From contig NC_048553.1 of NCBI RefSeq assembly GCF_902806685.2, positions 2,463,099-2,527,098 of the forward strand: a stretch of 64,000 bases of DNA, in the 5' to 3' direction. Of the stretch, positions 1 through 11,289 are shown piece after piece. The notes beneath the pieces are model-generated. The model searched no databases. It saw only the letters and a program-made list of their open reading frames with translations, and was not told where the DNA came from. The DNA comes from Maniola hyperantus. Lineage: Eukaryota > Arthropoda > Insecta > Lepidoptera > Nymphalidae. Each line of letters opens with the position of its first letter. The first letter of the stretch is position 1. A program made the position numbers and the translations under genes.

Positions 1-220
1 CTATTCCCTTTATCAAAGGAAAGTGGAATAACACAACGCCTTTTCCCCTTCTAACGAGCGCCAATTTGGGGACAGATTTGCGTACCCATCTTGAGAATCA
101 ATCGCAGCGCTTTGTGGATCACTTTACCCTAACTATCTGGGGCACTGCATAAATGGGTATATGAGATCTTATATACAAAAAATTATTACGCTTATGTACG
201 TTCTCTTGTGGATTGTTAAA

Positions 221-455
221 TCCAAATATATAAAAGGAAAAGGTGACTGACTGACTGACTGACTGACTGATCTATCAACGCACAGCTCAAACTACTGGAC
301 GGATCGGGCTGAAATTTGGCATGCAGGTATGAGGTAGCTAGTATAACGTAGACATCCGCTAAGAAAGGATTTTTGAAAATACAACCCCTAAGGGGGTAAT
401 TTAGGGGTTTGAAATTTGTGTAAGCCACGCGGACGAAGCCGCGGGAATAACCTAG
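221..455 (+). mobile_element. Non-autonomous Helitron-like element (family B)
   Basis: Starts TCCAAATATATAAAAGG, then (TGAC)n, 'ctcaaactactggacggatc' and 'atccgctaagaaaggatttt'. It ends with the hairpin CCACGCGGACGAAGCCGCGG followed by CTAG at 452-455. No ORF of its own. Confidence 0.8.
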
Positions 456-463
456 TATTAAAT

Positions 464-545
464 TTAGGGAGGGAGAGAACGCTCCGCACCGGGTGTGCGG
501 AGCGGTCCCTCCCAGATTGCCGTCTCGACCTGTCGCGCACTATAG
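464..545. repeat. Partial GC-rich foldback MITE (family G)
   Basis: Contains 'gtgtgcggagcggtccctcc', 'agattgccgtctcgacctgt' and 'cgcgcactatag', the right half of the family complete at 13925-14071, 22160-22302, 34456-34621 and 60229-60377. Confidence 0.6.
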
Positions 546-797
546 ACATGTAACCTTTTACCCCGGAGCGCTTTAGCTTTGTTACTAGATAAGTTAACCT
601 ATACCTATAAAAGGTAAAACGACAGTTTGTCAAAGGCTTTGGCTGTGCCCACTCTCTCATAAGTAAATAATTTGAGTTTGTACCAAAAAGCTACGCGGCG
701 TGAGGAACCTACGGAAAATGCTTCTCTTTGCCAAATAAGTGGATCAATGGGCCACATAAGTTGTCCGTGAATTGTTCATGTATTTTTGTATAACTTA

Positions 798-1003
798 CTA
801 GCTTATGCCCGCGACTTCGTCCGCGTGGACTGCACAAATTTCAAACCCCTATTTTACTTCCTTAGGGATTGAATTTTCTAAAATCCGTTCTAAGCGGATG
901 TCTACGCTACACCTAACAGCTATCTGCATGCCAAATTTCAGCCCGATCTGTCCAGTAATTTGAGTCAGTCAATCAGTCAGTCAGCTTTTCTTTTTATATA
1001 ATA
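798..1003 (-). mobile_element. Helitron-like element (family B)
   Basis: CTAG at 798-801 and the hairpin GCGACTTCGTCCGCG mark the 3' end. The body matches family B in reverse complement, and the 5' end fades near 1003. Confidence 0.75.
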
Positions 1004-2640
1004 CCAAATCATTGGAAATAACATCTATCCTAATTTTCCAATGTCATGGTGGTCATGGGCCGTATTATTGTCTAATTAGCAGCAGCTCACAGCATTAGCC
1101 GATGCCTGAAGACAAAGCAATTACTAAAAAGAAATCTATTCATAAAGTAGATCTAGCACGGTCTGAAAACAATATGGTGGTCATCACATCGTCAAAAGCC
1201 ATGGCTCTGCGTAAACACGGAAACAGATGTAATAAATATAACACCCAAACTACGGAGTCCATTTTAATTACAGCCCTAAAATTTGTCCCTCCCATTTGTC
1301 CAAGCCAAACAATACTGCTCACTCTACCGTATAGGTTATCTGTGCCAGACTTGCAGGAAGCAAACCTCAAAACAAACGTGTAGCAACCCTAACTGTTTTA
1401 CATAATACACACATTTATATGCCAATTTTCGGCAGGCGAACACCCCTGGATCACCGAGACTTGCATGTGTCAGCAACATTTGGTACATTCGATTTCAACC
1501 TTTATTGTATAGGCTTTTGTTACTATAGTTGTGTGATTAGTTTATGAGGGTAGTTGCGAAGTGTTGTACGTTTAGTGCTCGGATGCGATTCTGGATGCGA
1601 TTGCGTCGTATGTTTCGCCGCAAGCTTAGGCTTACGATGCGTCAAAATCACGTGCGTTGTTCCGTTATTTATTACTTTTCAATACCATTTGCTCAAATTT
1701 TTGCCTAAAATATTGCTAAGTTTGTCAGGTGAGAACATAATGATAAAAATCATCATGACCATAAAAATTATTAATACCGGTTATACAAAATGTATGATAA
1801 AATATATTATACTTAGTGTGAAAAAATACACGTAAGAATTATTATTGAATAAATGTTTTAATTTTTTGATCGATGGCAACTTAGCTCTTGAACAAATGCT
1901 TACGATCTCGTCTTGTGTAGACAATGCAGTTTAGAATTATAGATGATAGTGAGCTAACTTAGATAAATGATATATTTTGAGAGAAGTTTCTTATCGAATA
2001 CTATACGCCGCCAAGGGTCACTGGTAGAGACTCTCATAGAGATAAGTGCTTCCCTGTCCACTTTAACTCTCTTTTTCTCTTTATTGTAAATATTTTTGGT
2101 ACAAATTAAATTAAATTAAATAATATACCAATAAGTATAGCAGGCACCAGTAAAATACATTATTACTTTAAGAAAACTAAGAACAAAACTATAAGAAGTG
2201 ATCACTAAGTTTCGATCTTTCAAACGACTGATATACGAAGGCAGCCATCACTCCACGTCGTATTTATTTATTTTCCATTCTATTTCGCCAGTACAGAATA
2301 TATGAAGCAAACAGACGTCAAGACATCAAACGTTCAAAGGATACGACAAAGGACTTGTACCTCGACTGACTCTATTTACTTTAGGAATGCATAGAATTCT
2401 TATACCTATTTGACTTACATTATCAATTTTTTATTCGGATTGGAATTAGGTGAATATCTACGTACTTTGATAAACGTATAGAACGCAAATATATATGCTT
2501 TTTTGCAATTGCGGCACCACCCATTTCTAAACAGACATTGTTACAAATTATAAACGAGGTAACGTACTATAGCCAGCGTTCTGGGTACCCTGCCTCGTTA
2601 CAGTGGCTTAGATGAAATTTTCGATTTGTAATTTTATGTT
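1004..2640. other. No supported gene
   Basis: AT-rich intergenic DNA. The short frames at 1102-1383 (+) and 1140-1370 (-) overlap each other and show no recognisable domain. A LINE-like terminal segment ('tagagataagtgcttccctg' to 'ttggtacaaattaaat') lies near 2030-2125 and resembles 12905-13010. Confidence 0.5.
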
Positions 2641-2643
2641 GAA

Positions 2644-2821
2644 CTAGCTGATCCCCGCGGCTTCGCCCGCGTAGATTTAGGTTTTTAAAGATCCCGTATA
2701 GCCTATGTCACTCAGGAATAATGTAGCTTTCTACTGGTGAAAGAATTTTTAAAATCGGTTCAGTAGTTCTAAAGATTACCCCCTACAAACAAACTTAACG
2801 ACATTACCTCTTTATATAATA
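2644..2821 (-). mobile_element. Helitron-like element (family P), 5' end eroded
   Basis: CTAG plus the hairpin-like CCCGCGGCTTCGCCCGCG mark the 3' end at 2644. The body shares 'aataatgtagctttc' and 'gtgaaagaatttttaaaatc' with the larger copy starting at 2822. Confidence 0.65.
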
Positions 2822-3581
2822 CTAGCTGACCCGCCCCGGCTTCGCTCGGGTGGAATTTAGAAAATCGAGGTGGGGGTTGAATTTCCGAAAATCCTGAAAT
2901 ACATAGGTATTTCTTCATTTGTTGCCGAATTACTCATAGATCTAAACTCCCCTCCCGCACGCGCACCCCCGCCTTGGTGACGCCCACTTCGCAACGGGCC
3001 GTGCAGCAGAAATCGTAATATTTTAATTTCGCCATAACTTCAAAACCAAACGTCCAATTTTAATCATTCAAAGACCAAATATTATCTCCATAAACTGTTC
3101 TTAGTGATGAAATCATTTATTTTGATAAGGATTAATAGCATGAGTAAAATAAACGCGTTTAAATGTAGTCCAAAAAAAATTCAAGATTTTTAAATAAAAA
3201 AAATGGTTGCTGTGCCTCACTCGACATAGATGGGTATAGTGTGTCGCGGACTTTTTTGTAGATATTTATAAGATCTACAATTAATTAGAACATTTTATGG
3301 TTCTATCTTTATAGTTTAGGCAGCGTACGCAAAATAAGTAACTTTTCTGGTTGATTTTTTACACCTTGTGTCCGAAAAACCCAAATATCTTACGGAACCC
3401 TATTTTTTTCCAAAATAAAATATAGCCTATGTTACTCGTGGATAATGTAGCTTTCGAATGGTGAAAGAATTTTTAAAATCGGTCCAGTAGTTTTTGAGCC
3501 TATTCAGTACAATCAAACAAACAAACAAACAAACAAACAAACAAACAAACAAAGTTTTCCTCTTTATAATATTAGTGTAGA
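2822..3581 (-). mobile_element. Helitron-like element (family P), complete copy
   Basis: The 3' end is CTAG at 2822 with the stem-rich GACCCGCCCCGGCTTCGCTC. The 5' end is TCTACACTAATATTATAAAG, read on the minus strand from 3581. An (AAAC)n run lies near 3507-3552. It is abutted by a near-identical partial copy. Confidence 0.7.
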
Positions 3582-4149
3582 CAACGGGCCGTGCAGCAGA
3601 AATCGTAATATTTTAATTTCGCCATAACTTCAAAACCAAACGTCCAATTTTAATCATTCAAAGACCAAATATTATCTCCATAAACTGTTCTTAGTGATGA
3701 AATCATTTATTTTGATAAGGATTAATAGCATGAGTAAAATAAACGCGTTTAAATGTAGTCCAAAAAAAATCAAGATTTTTAAATAAAAAATGGTTGCTGT
3801 GCCTCACTCGACATAGATGGGTATAGTGTGTCGCGGACTTTTTTGTAGATATTTATAAGATCTACAATTAATTAGAACATTTTATGGTTCTATCTTTTAT
3901 AGTTTAGGCAGCGTACGCAAAATAAGTAACTTTTCTGGTTGATTTTTTACACCTTGTGTCCGAAAAACCCAAATATCTTACGGAACCCTATTTTTTTCCA
4001 AAATAAAATATAGCCTATGTTACTCGTGGATAATGTAGCTTTCGAATGGTGAAAGAATTTTTAAAATCGGTCCAGTAGTTTTTGAGCCTATTCAGTACAA
4101 ACAAACAAACAAACAAACAAAGTTTTCCTCTTTATAATATTAGTGTAGA
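3582..4149 (-). mobile_element. Tandem second copy of family P Helitron-like element, 3'-truncated
   Basis: Repeats 2992-3581 almost exactly, with single-base indels and a shorter (AAAC)n. It has its own TC 5' end at 4149 but lacks the 3' hairpin and CTAG. It is joined directly to the TC terminus of the first copy at 3581/3582. Confidence 0.75.
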
Positions 4150-4224
4150 TAAAAATTATTAGTAAATTTGGATTTATAAAATTTTATAAAATTATAAAAT
4201 TGTTATAAATAATAAAAATTGTAA

Positions 4225-4350
4225 CTAAAATAGAATAGAATATATTTTTTTCAAGTAATCTTTTACAAGTGCTTTTGAATCGTCAACTAATTTAATTTAC
4301 CACTAGTCGGAATGCCGTTCCTACCGAGAAGAACCGGAAAAAAAACTGGA
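4225..4350 (-). repeat. LINE 3' UTR fragment
   Basis: Reverse complement of the same tail ('ccggttcttctcggtaggaa', 'cggcattccgactagtgg', 'aagcacttgtaaaagat'), with the TTCTA tail at 4225-4240. Confidence 0.7.
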
Positions 4351-4454
4351 AATCATAATTGCGAAAAACTAAAGGTGCATGCTCTTGATGAACTCCGGAT
4401 CCCCCAAATACGAGCCCAAAGCTAAAGCTAAGGGCTCCTAGGCTCCAAGAGGAC

Positions 4455-4760
4455 ATAAATGTCTTTCTAAAAGTAATTTTTTTCCCAAAGATTTTCCGTA
4501 TCTACGGAGGTGCAGCACAAAGCACCTTTGATTCACTTGCAGTCCATTAAAATGAAATAGGACGAAATCCTTAAATAATAGACTTTAAGCTCCTTATTCG
4601 AGCTCCTCAATGTACAATTGGAACAGTTTTCAGGTATTGCTTCGGAAAATTCGAGCGAGGTCACCTGGGGACATTGTTGTATTGTTGCCTTTGAAAGTTG
4701 CTGAAGTGATTCTACTAATGTTGGGTTGGATTCGATTTTTATGGATTCTAAGAAAAGTTG
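4455..4760 (+). repeat. Dispersed repeat family D, copy 1
   Basis: About 260 bases (4490-4745) match the reverse complement of 15885-16140, including 'gtgcagcacaaagcaccttt', 'aggacgaaatccttaaataa' and 'ggggacattgttgtattgtt'. Class unknown. The 60-residue frame at 4610 lies inside it. Confidence 0.65.
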
Positions 4761-4789
4761 ATTTTGTTTTTAAAGAATCTTGGCCATGT

Positions 4790-4915
4790 TAATTATGACC
4801 TTTCTAACTAAGCGTAAAGCTTGTGCTAGGAGTAGGTACGACAATAGTGCAACGGGTGGGGTTTGAACCGCGAACCTTTCAGAATTCAGTCTGCTCCTAT
4901 TGAGGCACTTGAATT
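4790..4915 (-). repeat. tRNA-derived SINE (family I), fragment
   Basis: Minus strand: a degenerate A-box region, then the B box GGTTCAAACCCC (from 'ggggtttgaacc' at 4859), then 'ctcctagcacaagctttacg'. Matches 46732-46910 and 55290-55465. Confidence 0.65.
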
Positions 4916-4987
4916 TTGTATGAAAATGTGTCTTACACGTCATAAAATATACCTACTTTGTGCGGAGTTCAGGGCCAATTAATATAG

Positions 4988-5160
4988 ACCATACAAAATG
5001 AGTCATCACGCGCGCTTTTGACTCTATGATTGTGTCAATAGTCATGTCAAAAGTACGGTTCACCTTTAAAATAAGGACTAAAATCGTACTTTTGACATGC
5101 CAGTTGACACATAAATTTAAAATAGCGCGTGAGAACTCATTTTGGACGCATGTAGTATAC
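4988..5160. repeat. Foldback MITE
   Basis: The inner perfect arms CATGTCAAAAGTACG (5043-5057) and 5085-5099 sit inside longer imperfect arms running from 'catacaaaatgagtcatcac' to 'gagaactcattttggacgca'. The 69-residue minus-strand frame over it is incidental. Confidence 0.6.
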
Positions 5161-5165
5161 ATTAT

Positions 5166-5704
5166 AAGTCATTGATTATAAGTACTTAATTTAATTATAA
5201 AAATCTTTAGCAATTATCATTATCCGGAAAATCATAATAAAATTGTTCACACAAACGCCAATGGATGTTTAAACGACTTGACAAAGGCTTTTATCGGGAA
5301 AAGGGACTTAAAATCGTTTTACCATCACTTTTCACAGCCACTTGGAAATGACGCGCATTTACTTAACGCGGACAGGCTTAATTATGAGAGACAGTTTTCA
5401 AACACTGAAGCGGAAATAAAACACTTTCGGCTCTATAGTAGCTGCTTTTAGTGCTACTTAAAACTATTAACTAATTAACCAGCATAAAATGGCTGTATAA
5501 TTGGCGGAACTACGCGTATCTCAGACTTTCCATTTATATCTAGGTACAGTTTAGCTTAAATAAATGAAATCAATGATATTAAGTATATTATATGCGAAAA
5601 AACGGGCCGAATTGAGAACCATCTCCTTTTTAGAAGTCGGTTAAAATAAGAAGCTAGATACGTATAACGAACTTAGGTATCTAAAGTGAAGTAAGTCTTT
5701 AAAA
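5166..5704. other. No gene or named repeat seen
   Basis: AT-rich sequence without a long frame or an internal repeat. It is probably ordinary intergenic DNA. Confidence 0.4.
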
Positions 5705-5895
5705 TGTGTGGAATCAACACTCTTCGGCGGCGTTCTTATTAGATTACAACATGGGGTTATTAAGGGGCGGACTAACAAATTCCTGAAAGGCCGGCAACGC
5801 ATTGGTGGTTCTTCTTGTACTGCAAATGTTCATTGGCGGCGGTAATCACTTAACATCAGGTGACCCGCCTGCTTGTTTGCTAGCCATTTTTATTA
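5705..5895 (+). pseudogene. LINE 3' fragment (family N)
   Basis: Carries 'tggaatcaacactcttcggc', 'ttagattacaacatgggg', 'gaaaggccggcaacgcattg' and 'cttaacatcaggtgacccgc', shared with 19315-19570 (+) and 54378-54545 (-). The translation around W-N-x-x-P/S...LDYNMG resembles the end of a non-LTR ORF2. Confidence 0.6.
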
Positions 5896-6830
5896 TTAAA
5901 AAACACGATACTTGGGTAACATCTGTAGAATGCTTTCTCTTCTACTTTCGTTAGTTTTGTATATCCTCTGAATATATTTAAGTCATCATAACTTAACTTC
6001 ATAGCTGAAAAAATAGATATTTTTGTTGCTCTCTGCCTGAGCTCAGAAGGATAGCAATGTGGATTATTAGTTACACATAAGATAGCTGTTAAGTAGTAGA
6101 TTGATAATTTTATTATCGTTGTAAATAGTTTATTTTTTTAATTTTAAGTATAATAATTGTTAATAGGTATAAGATAGATTAGAGTGCACTGTCGCATTAG
6201 GACTACCCTGTAAGGACAGTACTTACACAGTATGGTATAATAATAAATAAATAATAAATAATAATAATAATCATCAATGGCCTAAAAGCCAGCGCGTGCC
6301 AGACCTTCCTTATTATATAAAACCTGAAACGTTCGCTGCGTATTTTCCCCAACACTGGGAGGAACGTTTGTTTGGATGTTAGTTTGTATTATTGTGGCTT
6401 TGGGAGGCTATCACACACAAAGAATGGTTAGTAAGTGTCAATCTGTAGGTATAAAGAAACCTATTAAGTATCTCTTAAGAATATTAGTAGAGTTCAACCA
6501 ATCTTGGTAGGTAGGTACTCCATAACGTCTCACGTAGAACTCAATTTAAGCCGGCAAGACTTGAACACCTCTTAAAATTAGTGGTTAATTAAAACGTCGG
6601 TATAATTAAATGTAAATTGAACCCAGCAGGTGCAAGCTCACCAGCGCTCCTGCGGTTCTTACTACTTCTGATTCCCGACAGGTTTACCGTTTACCTAATG
6701 AAGGGGCTAATAGTTTTGACGCTCGCTGGTTCAGTTTTGTACGTGAAAATACAAATATTTGGTATTTACCCATCTGTTAGGAGGGGTTTATTCGTAGTGA
6801 GCTCCAAACAAACGTATCTTGTAAATAAGT
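5896..6830. other. No gene seen; LINE-like tail
   Basis: A stretch ending in (AATAAT)n at 6235-6272 after 'gtacttacacagtatgg' looks like a retroposon 3' end. The remaining sequence shows no recognisable feature; the 72-residue frame at 6617 has no visible domain. Confidence 0.4.
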
Positions 6831-7181
6831 TTTAGGGTTCCGTACCTCAAAAGTAAAAACGGAACCCTTATAGGATCTCTTTGTTGTTTGTCTGTCTGTC
6901 TATCCATCTATCCGTCTGTCTGTCGAGTCAGTCAAGAAAACCTATAGGGTAATTCCCGTTGACCTAGAGTCATGAAATTTTGCAGGTAGGTAAGTTTTAT
7001 AGCACAAGTATCCGAAAACCGTGAATTTGTGATTACATCACAAAAAACGTGTTTAAAAAAATTACTTAATCACTATAGATGGCGCTGTTGTCGTTGCAGT
7101 GTTGCACATAAAAAATGTTAGAATATGTTGTGGTACGGAATCCTTCGTGTGCGAGTCCGACTCGCACTTGACCGGTTTTTT
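6831..7181 (-). repeat. Dispersed repeat family C (near full length)
   Basis: Runs from 'agggttccgtacctcaaaag' through a (TCTG)n stretch, 'aaacctatagggtaattccc' and 'accgtgaatttgtg' to 'gagtccgactcgcacttgac' and 'cggtttttt'. The ends are constant in about ten copies in this window. Class uncertain; no ORF. Confidence 0.7.
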
Positions 7182-7322
7182 AGGGTTACGTACCTCAAAA
7201 GGAAAAACGGAACCCTTCATCATCATAGTTTTTGAATTATTGTGCAAAATGTCAAAAAAAATACGACTGTAGTACGGAACCCTCATTGCGCGAGCCTGAC
7301 TCGCACTTGGCCGGTTTTTTTT
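7178..7322 (-). repeat. Family C repeat, internally deleted copy
   Basis: It shares its left boundary with the end of the preceding copy. Both ends are present ('acgtacctcaaaaggaaaaa' and 'gactcgcacttggccggttt') but most of the middle is missing. Confidence 0.6.
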
Positions 7323-7489
7323 AATACATCTCAAAAATTGCGAAACTGGCAGACACTTGACAGTGAACCGTGGATTAGTGATCAAAGCCACTCCGAGTGC
7401 GTATGTAAAGTATGTATATGGTAAGTAATAAGTATTAATTATATGCTTCTATGATCTGCACGCTACTGGCTATACACCTTGTCTAAATA

Positions 7490-7700
7490 TTATATAAAAT
7501 GAAAAGATGACTGACTGACTGATCTATAAACGTAAAGCTCAAACCACTAGACGGATCTGGCTGAAATTTGGCATGCAGATAGCTATTATGACGTAGACAT
7601 CCGCTAAGAAAGGATTTTTGAAAATTCAACCCCTAAAAGGGTAAAATAGGGGTTTGAAATTTGTGTAGTCCACGCGGATGAAGTCGCAGGAATAAGCTAG
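7490..7700 (+). mobile_element. Helitron-like element (family B)
   Basis: Body from 'tgactgactgactgatctat' to the hairpin CACGCGGATGAAGTCGCAGG, ending in CTAG at 7697-7700. The 5' end is diverged. Confidence 0.75.
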
Positions 7701-7970
7701 ATACAAATTTATTGGGTTAGCGGATTGAAGAAAAAAGGTTGTAGTTTCTTAAGTAGGTACTAGAACAACCAAACTTTTCTTTTCCATTTTCACTTTAAAT
7801 GTTATAACTCGCATAATTGCACCGGAAAAGCTATTAAAACTACTAAATACCTCGAAGGTGCTACTAAAGCTGCGTACAGGATTTATGGTAATACATTCTA
7901 AAGCTAGGTAATAAAAACGCTAACGTAAAACTATAAAACATTTTCTTTATACCTTGTACAATTAATAGTT

Positions 7971-8165
7971 AGATAGTAGCTCATGCTCGCGACTTCGTCA
8001 GCGTGGACTACACAAATATAAAAGGAAAAGGTGACTGACTGACTGACTGATCTATCAACGCACAGCTCAAACTACTGGACGGATCGGGCTGAAATTTGGC
8101 ATGCAGATAGCTATTATGACGTAGGCATCCGCTAAGAAAGGATTTTTGAAAATTCAACCCCGGGT
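7971..8165. mobile_element. Head-to-head Helitron family B chimera
   Basis: 7973-8012 is the 3' hairpin end in minus orientation. It is fused directly to a plus-oriented 5' half starting 'atataaaaggaaaaggtgac' (8017) that stops at 'attcaaccccgggtgctag'. Confidence 0.65.
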
Positions 8166-8284
8166 GCTAGTTACAACAGACATTCGGGGAAAAACTTAAT
8201 TTTGGTCATAAACTAATAACTATTATACTAATAAATAGTATTTTTAATTTTCGAAGTCTTCACTTGTGCATTCTAAATCAGATT

Positions 8285-8400
8285 TTTATTTATTTTTATG
8301 TATCATATTTTTTGAGTTATCGTGCAAAATGTCGAAAAAATACGACTCTAGTACGGAACCCTCGTTGCGCGAGCCTGACTCGCATTTGGCCGGTTTTCAT
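8285..8400 (-). repeat. Family C repeat, truncated
   Basis: Contains 'gtgcaaaatgtcgaaaaaat', 'agtacggaaccctcgttgcg' and 'gactcgcatttggccggttt'. Confidence 0.65.
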
Positions 8401-8959
8401 TTTGGTCGTACTTCATTAGTACCTACTAGTATTTTTATTTTATTGTATTCTCATTGGGCATTTATTATACAGGCCTAGTTCTTTTTGTAGTGGTTTAATT
8501 TTACAGTGGGAAGCTTCAGCTGAGGCATATCTACCGTAAAATTAATCAGTTACTAGGCATTTCAATTAAAAAGGCCGTCTAGAATCTAGAACGCGATTAA
8601 AATTCAAACAGTATCTGATTTAAATCAAGCCATTGCTACGAGTATGTTCATTCAATAAGGACTGGCAAGAACGGAAACGGAAACCAATTTTGTTTTATAA
8701 TTGATCGCCGCGGTCGATTCACCATTTGTATTGGACCTACACATTTGTGTCTCCGTTCATAAGGTTCGTTCCTTTTGGCTCTTTTCTATCTCCTACTCCA
8801 TCTCTTGTGGCTTCCATCGTGGCTAATGAATTTACGCCAAATGGTAAGGGAAGACTACCCGATCTCTTTTCCGCGCGGCAGTGTCCAAGGTGCAGATAGA
8901 TAGATGAATGATTGCCAACCTCTGATAGGAGACAGCATTTCAAAAAGAAGAATTCCATT
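8401..8959. other. No gene seen
   Basis: No long frame of recognisable content. The minus-strand frame at 8737-8988 partly overlaps the RTE fragment and has no domain. Confidence 0.4.
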
Positions 8960-9140
8960 AAGGGCCTTATAAGAAAGCTCAGAGTCACTCAGCGAGCAAT
9001 GGAGAGAGCTATGCTTGAAGTTACTCTACGTGATTAAATCAAAAATGAGGAGATCCGTAAGAGAACCAGAGTAACCAACATAGCTCAGACGGTGGCGAAG
9101 TTGAAGTGGCAATGGACAGGGCACATAGTTCGAAAAACTG
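8960..9140 (+). pseudogene. RTE-type retrotransposon 3' fragment
   Basis: Shares the segment encoding RAMERAMLEVTLRD...IRKRTRVTNIAQT...KLKWQWTGHIVRKT with the remnant at 27960-28130. It is broken by a stop and joined directly to a truncated family-C repeat at 9138. Confidence 0.6.
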
Positions 9141-9245
9141 GCCTAGTGCGAGTCAGACTCGCGCACCGAGGGTTTCGTACTACAGTCGTATTTTTTCGAC
9201 ATTTTGCACGATAAATCAAAAACTATTGTGCATAATAAAATTACG
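9138..9245 (+). repeat. Family C repeat, truncated
   Basis: 'ggcctagtgcgagtcagact', 'cgcaccgagggtttcgtact' and 'gacattttgcacgataaatc' match the plus-orientation copies at 29465, 31312 and 33975. Confidence 0.65.
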
Positions 9246-9374
9246 TAATTAAAAAACTAAAACCTGACTGCTAACTAAAGTAACTGGTAACTGAAAAGCA
9301 AAAAACAAGCTTTGCATTCTATAAAATACAGACAGACAGACACACACACTTTCGCATTAAGAATATTAGTATGG

Positions 9375-9550
9375 ATTGAACACTTGAAAAAAGCAACCGC
9401 TGAGTTTCTTGCTGATTCTTCTCGGTAGGAATGGCATTCCGAACCAGTAGCAAATTTAACGATTTTTAACGATTCAAAAGCACTTATAAAACTTAATAGT
9501 AAACTTAAAAGTAAACTTGAATAAAAATATATTCTATTCTATTCTATTCT
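9375..9550 (+). repeat. LINE 3' UTR fragment with (TTCTA)n tail
   Basis: Matches the LINE tail at 45020-45160 ('gagtttcttgctgattcttc', 'ggcattccgaaccagtagc', 'cttgaataaaaatat') and ends in four TTCTA-type units. Confidence 0.7.
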
Positions 9551-10279
9551 TTGATGTAATAATTCACATAATATGCTCTAAATTCCATTATGAAATGAAA
9601 TATTTAGAAATTTCCGTGAAGTATAGGTAAAAAGACTAGCATAAAAATATAAATATAAAACTTTATTTTTTATAATGTTATTTTTCATACTTTTCTTACA
9701 CAATTCAAGCATTTAACCTATTAAATATACTGCGAAATAAGTAGGCGAATGTGCCAAAAATTGTCGTCGACTCGCAGTCTATTCATTACTATTACCAGTT
9801 CCGATCGAAAGCAAAACTTAAACTATTACAAACTGTCGTCGAACTGCACTTAATCTATTCGTTACTGCAGTTCCCGTACATTTTTCCTATCGACTGAAGG
9901 CTTGCCTAAAAACTTTTTAAAAGTTCTTACTTACCTACTTGATAGCTCGAGAACTCGCTTCGTTTTAGAATAGTAATGAGCGTTTGAAAAAACTTCTTTA
10001 AAAGAATATTTTGTGACGGAGTAGAAATAATTTAAATTTTAGAAAATCTCTTGGCATTTTTTAAACTTGTCGAGAAACATTTCGAAACTCTTTATTCCCG
10101 GGATGTCGGTTTAAGATTTAGATCTTGTATATTGTTTTGTAAGATCTTTATAAGTGCCTAAGTTAAGGATTTTTTGGTGCATATGAATTCAATGTACCTA
10201 AATATAGCATCGTACAAATTTATGTTTTTATGGAAAACGCTGAGGAACTTGCCAAGGTTCCTTTTTAATTTTTTTAAAT
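9551..10279. other. No gene seen
   Basis: AT-rich unique-looking sequence. A loose internal repetition around 9765-9880 ('gtcgtcga', 'attcattact', 'gttac') shows no defined unit. Confidence 0.4.
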
Positions 10280-10462
10280 TCAGATACAAGTTAGCTCACC
10301 TGGTGGTAAGTGTTGATGCAGTCTAAAATGGAAGTGGGCTAACCTGAAAGGGGTATGGCAGTTTTTATTAAACCCATGCCCTTTGGTTTCTACACGGCAT
10401 TATACCGGAACACTAATTCGTTTGGCGGCACGGCTTTGCCGGTAGGGTGGTACTTATCTTAA
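10280..10462 (-). repeat. SINE family J, 3' part only
   Basis: Matches 24240-24440: 'agatacaagttagctcacct', 'tgatgcagtctaaaatggaa', 'ctttggtttctacacggcat' and 'cggcacggctttgccggtag'. The tRNA-like head is missing. Confidence 0.65.
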
Positions 10463-10565
10463 ATTACTATTCAGCGATTAGTTATGTAGCATAGTTATGA
10501 GTACCTGCTAGTATTTATATTATTACCATTATTACCTATTCTATTACAGTTTATATATTACTAAA

Positions 10566-10799
10566 CTAGATGACACCCGCGACTTCATCCGCGTGGATAT
10601 TATGTTTGTTATCTCGCGAGAACTCTTTGATTTTCCGGGATAAAAAGTAGCTGTCCTTCCCGTGATGCAAGCAATCTCTTTACCGAATTTTATCAAAATC
10701 GGTTAACGGATGGATCGTGAAAAGCTAGCAGACAGACAGACAGACAAACAGACGGACGGACAGACAGACACACTTTCGCATTTATGATATTAGTATGGA
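10566..10799 (-). mobile_element. Helitron-like element (family A)
   Basis: CTAG at 10566, the hairpin GCGACTTCATCCGCG, the 'aactctttgattttccggga' body, a (CAGA)n run, and the 5' end TCCATACTAATATCATAAAT read on the minus strand from 10799. Confidence 0.8.
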
Positions 10800-10823
10800 A
10801 GTATGAATCTTCAATAATAACGT

Positions 10824-10996
10824 ACAGTATTCGGCCGAAAGTAATGTACATCGGTCTTTAGAATGACATTTCGGCTTTGTAGAGCGTTGTCTCTGTCACT
10901 CATACCTATATGAAGTTTTGTCGGTCAAAACGACAGGGACAGCGCTCTACAAATCTGCTATCTCCTTCTAAAAGGCGATGTATTTGTATATTACTT
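10824..10996. repeat. Foldback MITE family E, copy 1
   Basis: The arms 'gaaagtaatgtacatcgg' and 'ggcgatgtatttgtatatta' flank the paired segments 'gtagagcgttgtctctgtca' and 'gacagggacagcgctctac'. Other copies are at 23628-24055, 30598-30784, 45166-45332, 45658-45844 and 60022-60203. Confidence 0.7.
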
Positions 10997-11289
10997 ACGG
11001 CTGCGTAGGTACTGTAGTTAGAAGACACAAAGTGGAACACACCTTGCGAACCACGTCTGGAGGCAACCGCAAACCTCCCTGAAATTAATTGTAACCCCAT
11101 ACCCTACTGCCACTAAGATATTGTACAGCGAATGAGTTTTTAACGAGATCTGTCTGTTTGAGTTATAAGCTTGATTTTATTGCTGCTTTACAGCTAGTTA
11201 CTACGAGTATGTAACGACTTCTAGTTCATGAAGTAAGTAAGTTTATAAATTCGTAAATAAACCACACAAATATTTTTAGAATAGGTAGT

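Noticed and set aside
3507..3552. Regular AAAC array as a CRISPR-like or satellite array
   Set aside because: Simple 4-bp microsatellite inside a Helitron-like element; no spacers.
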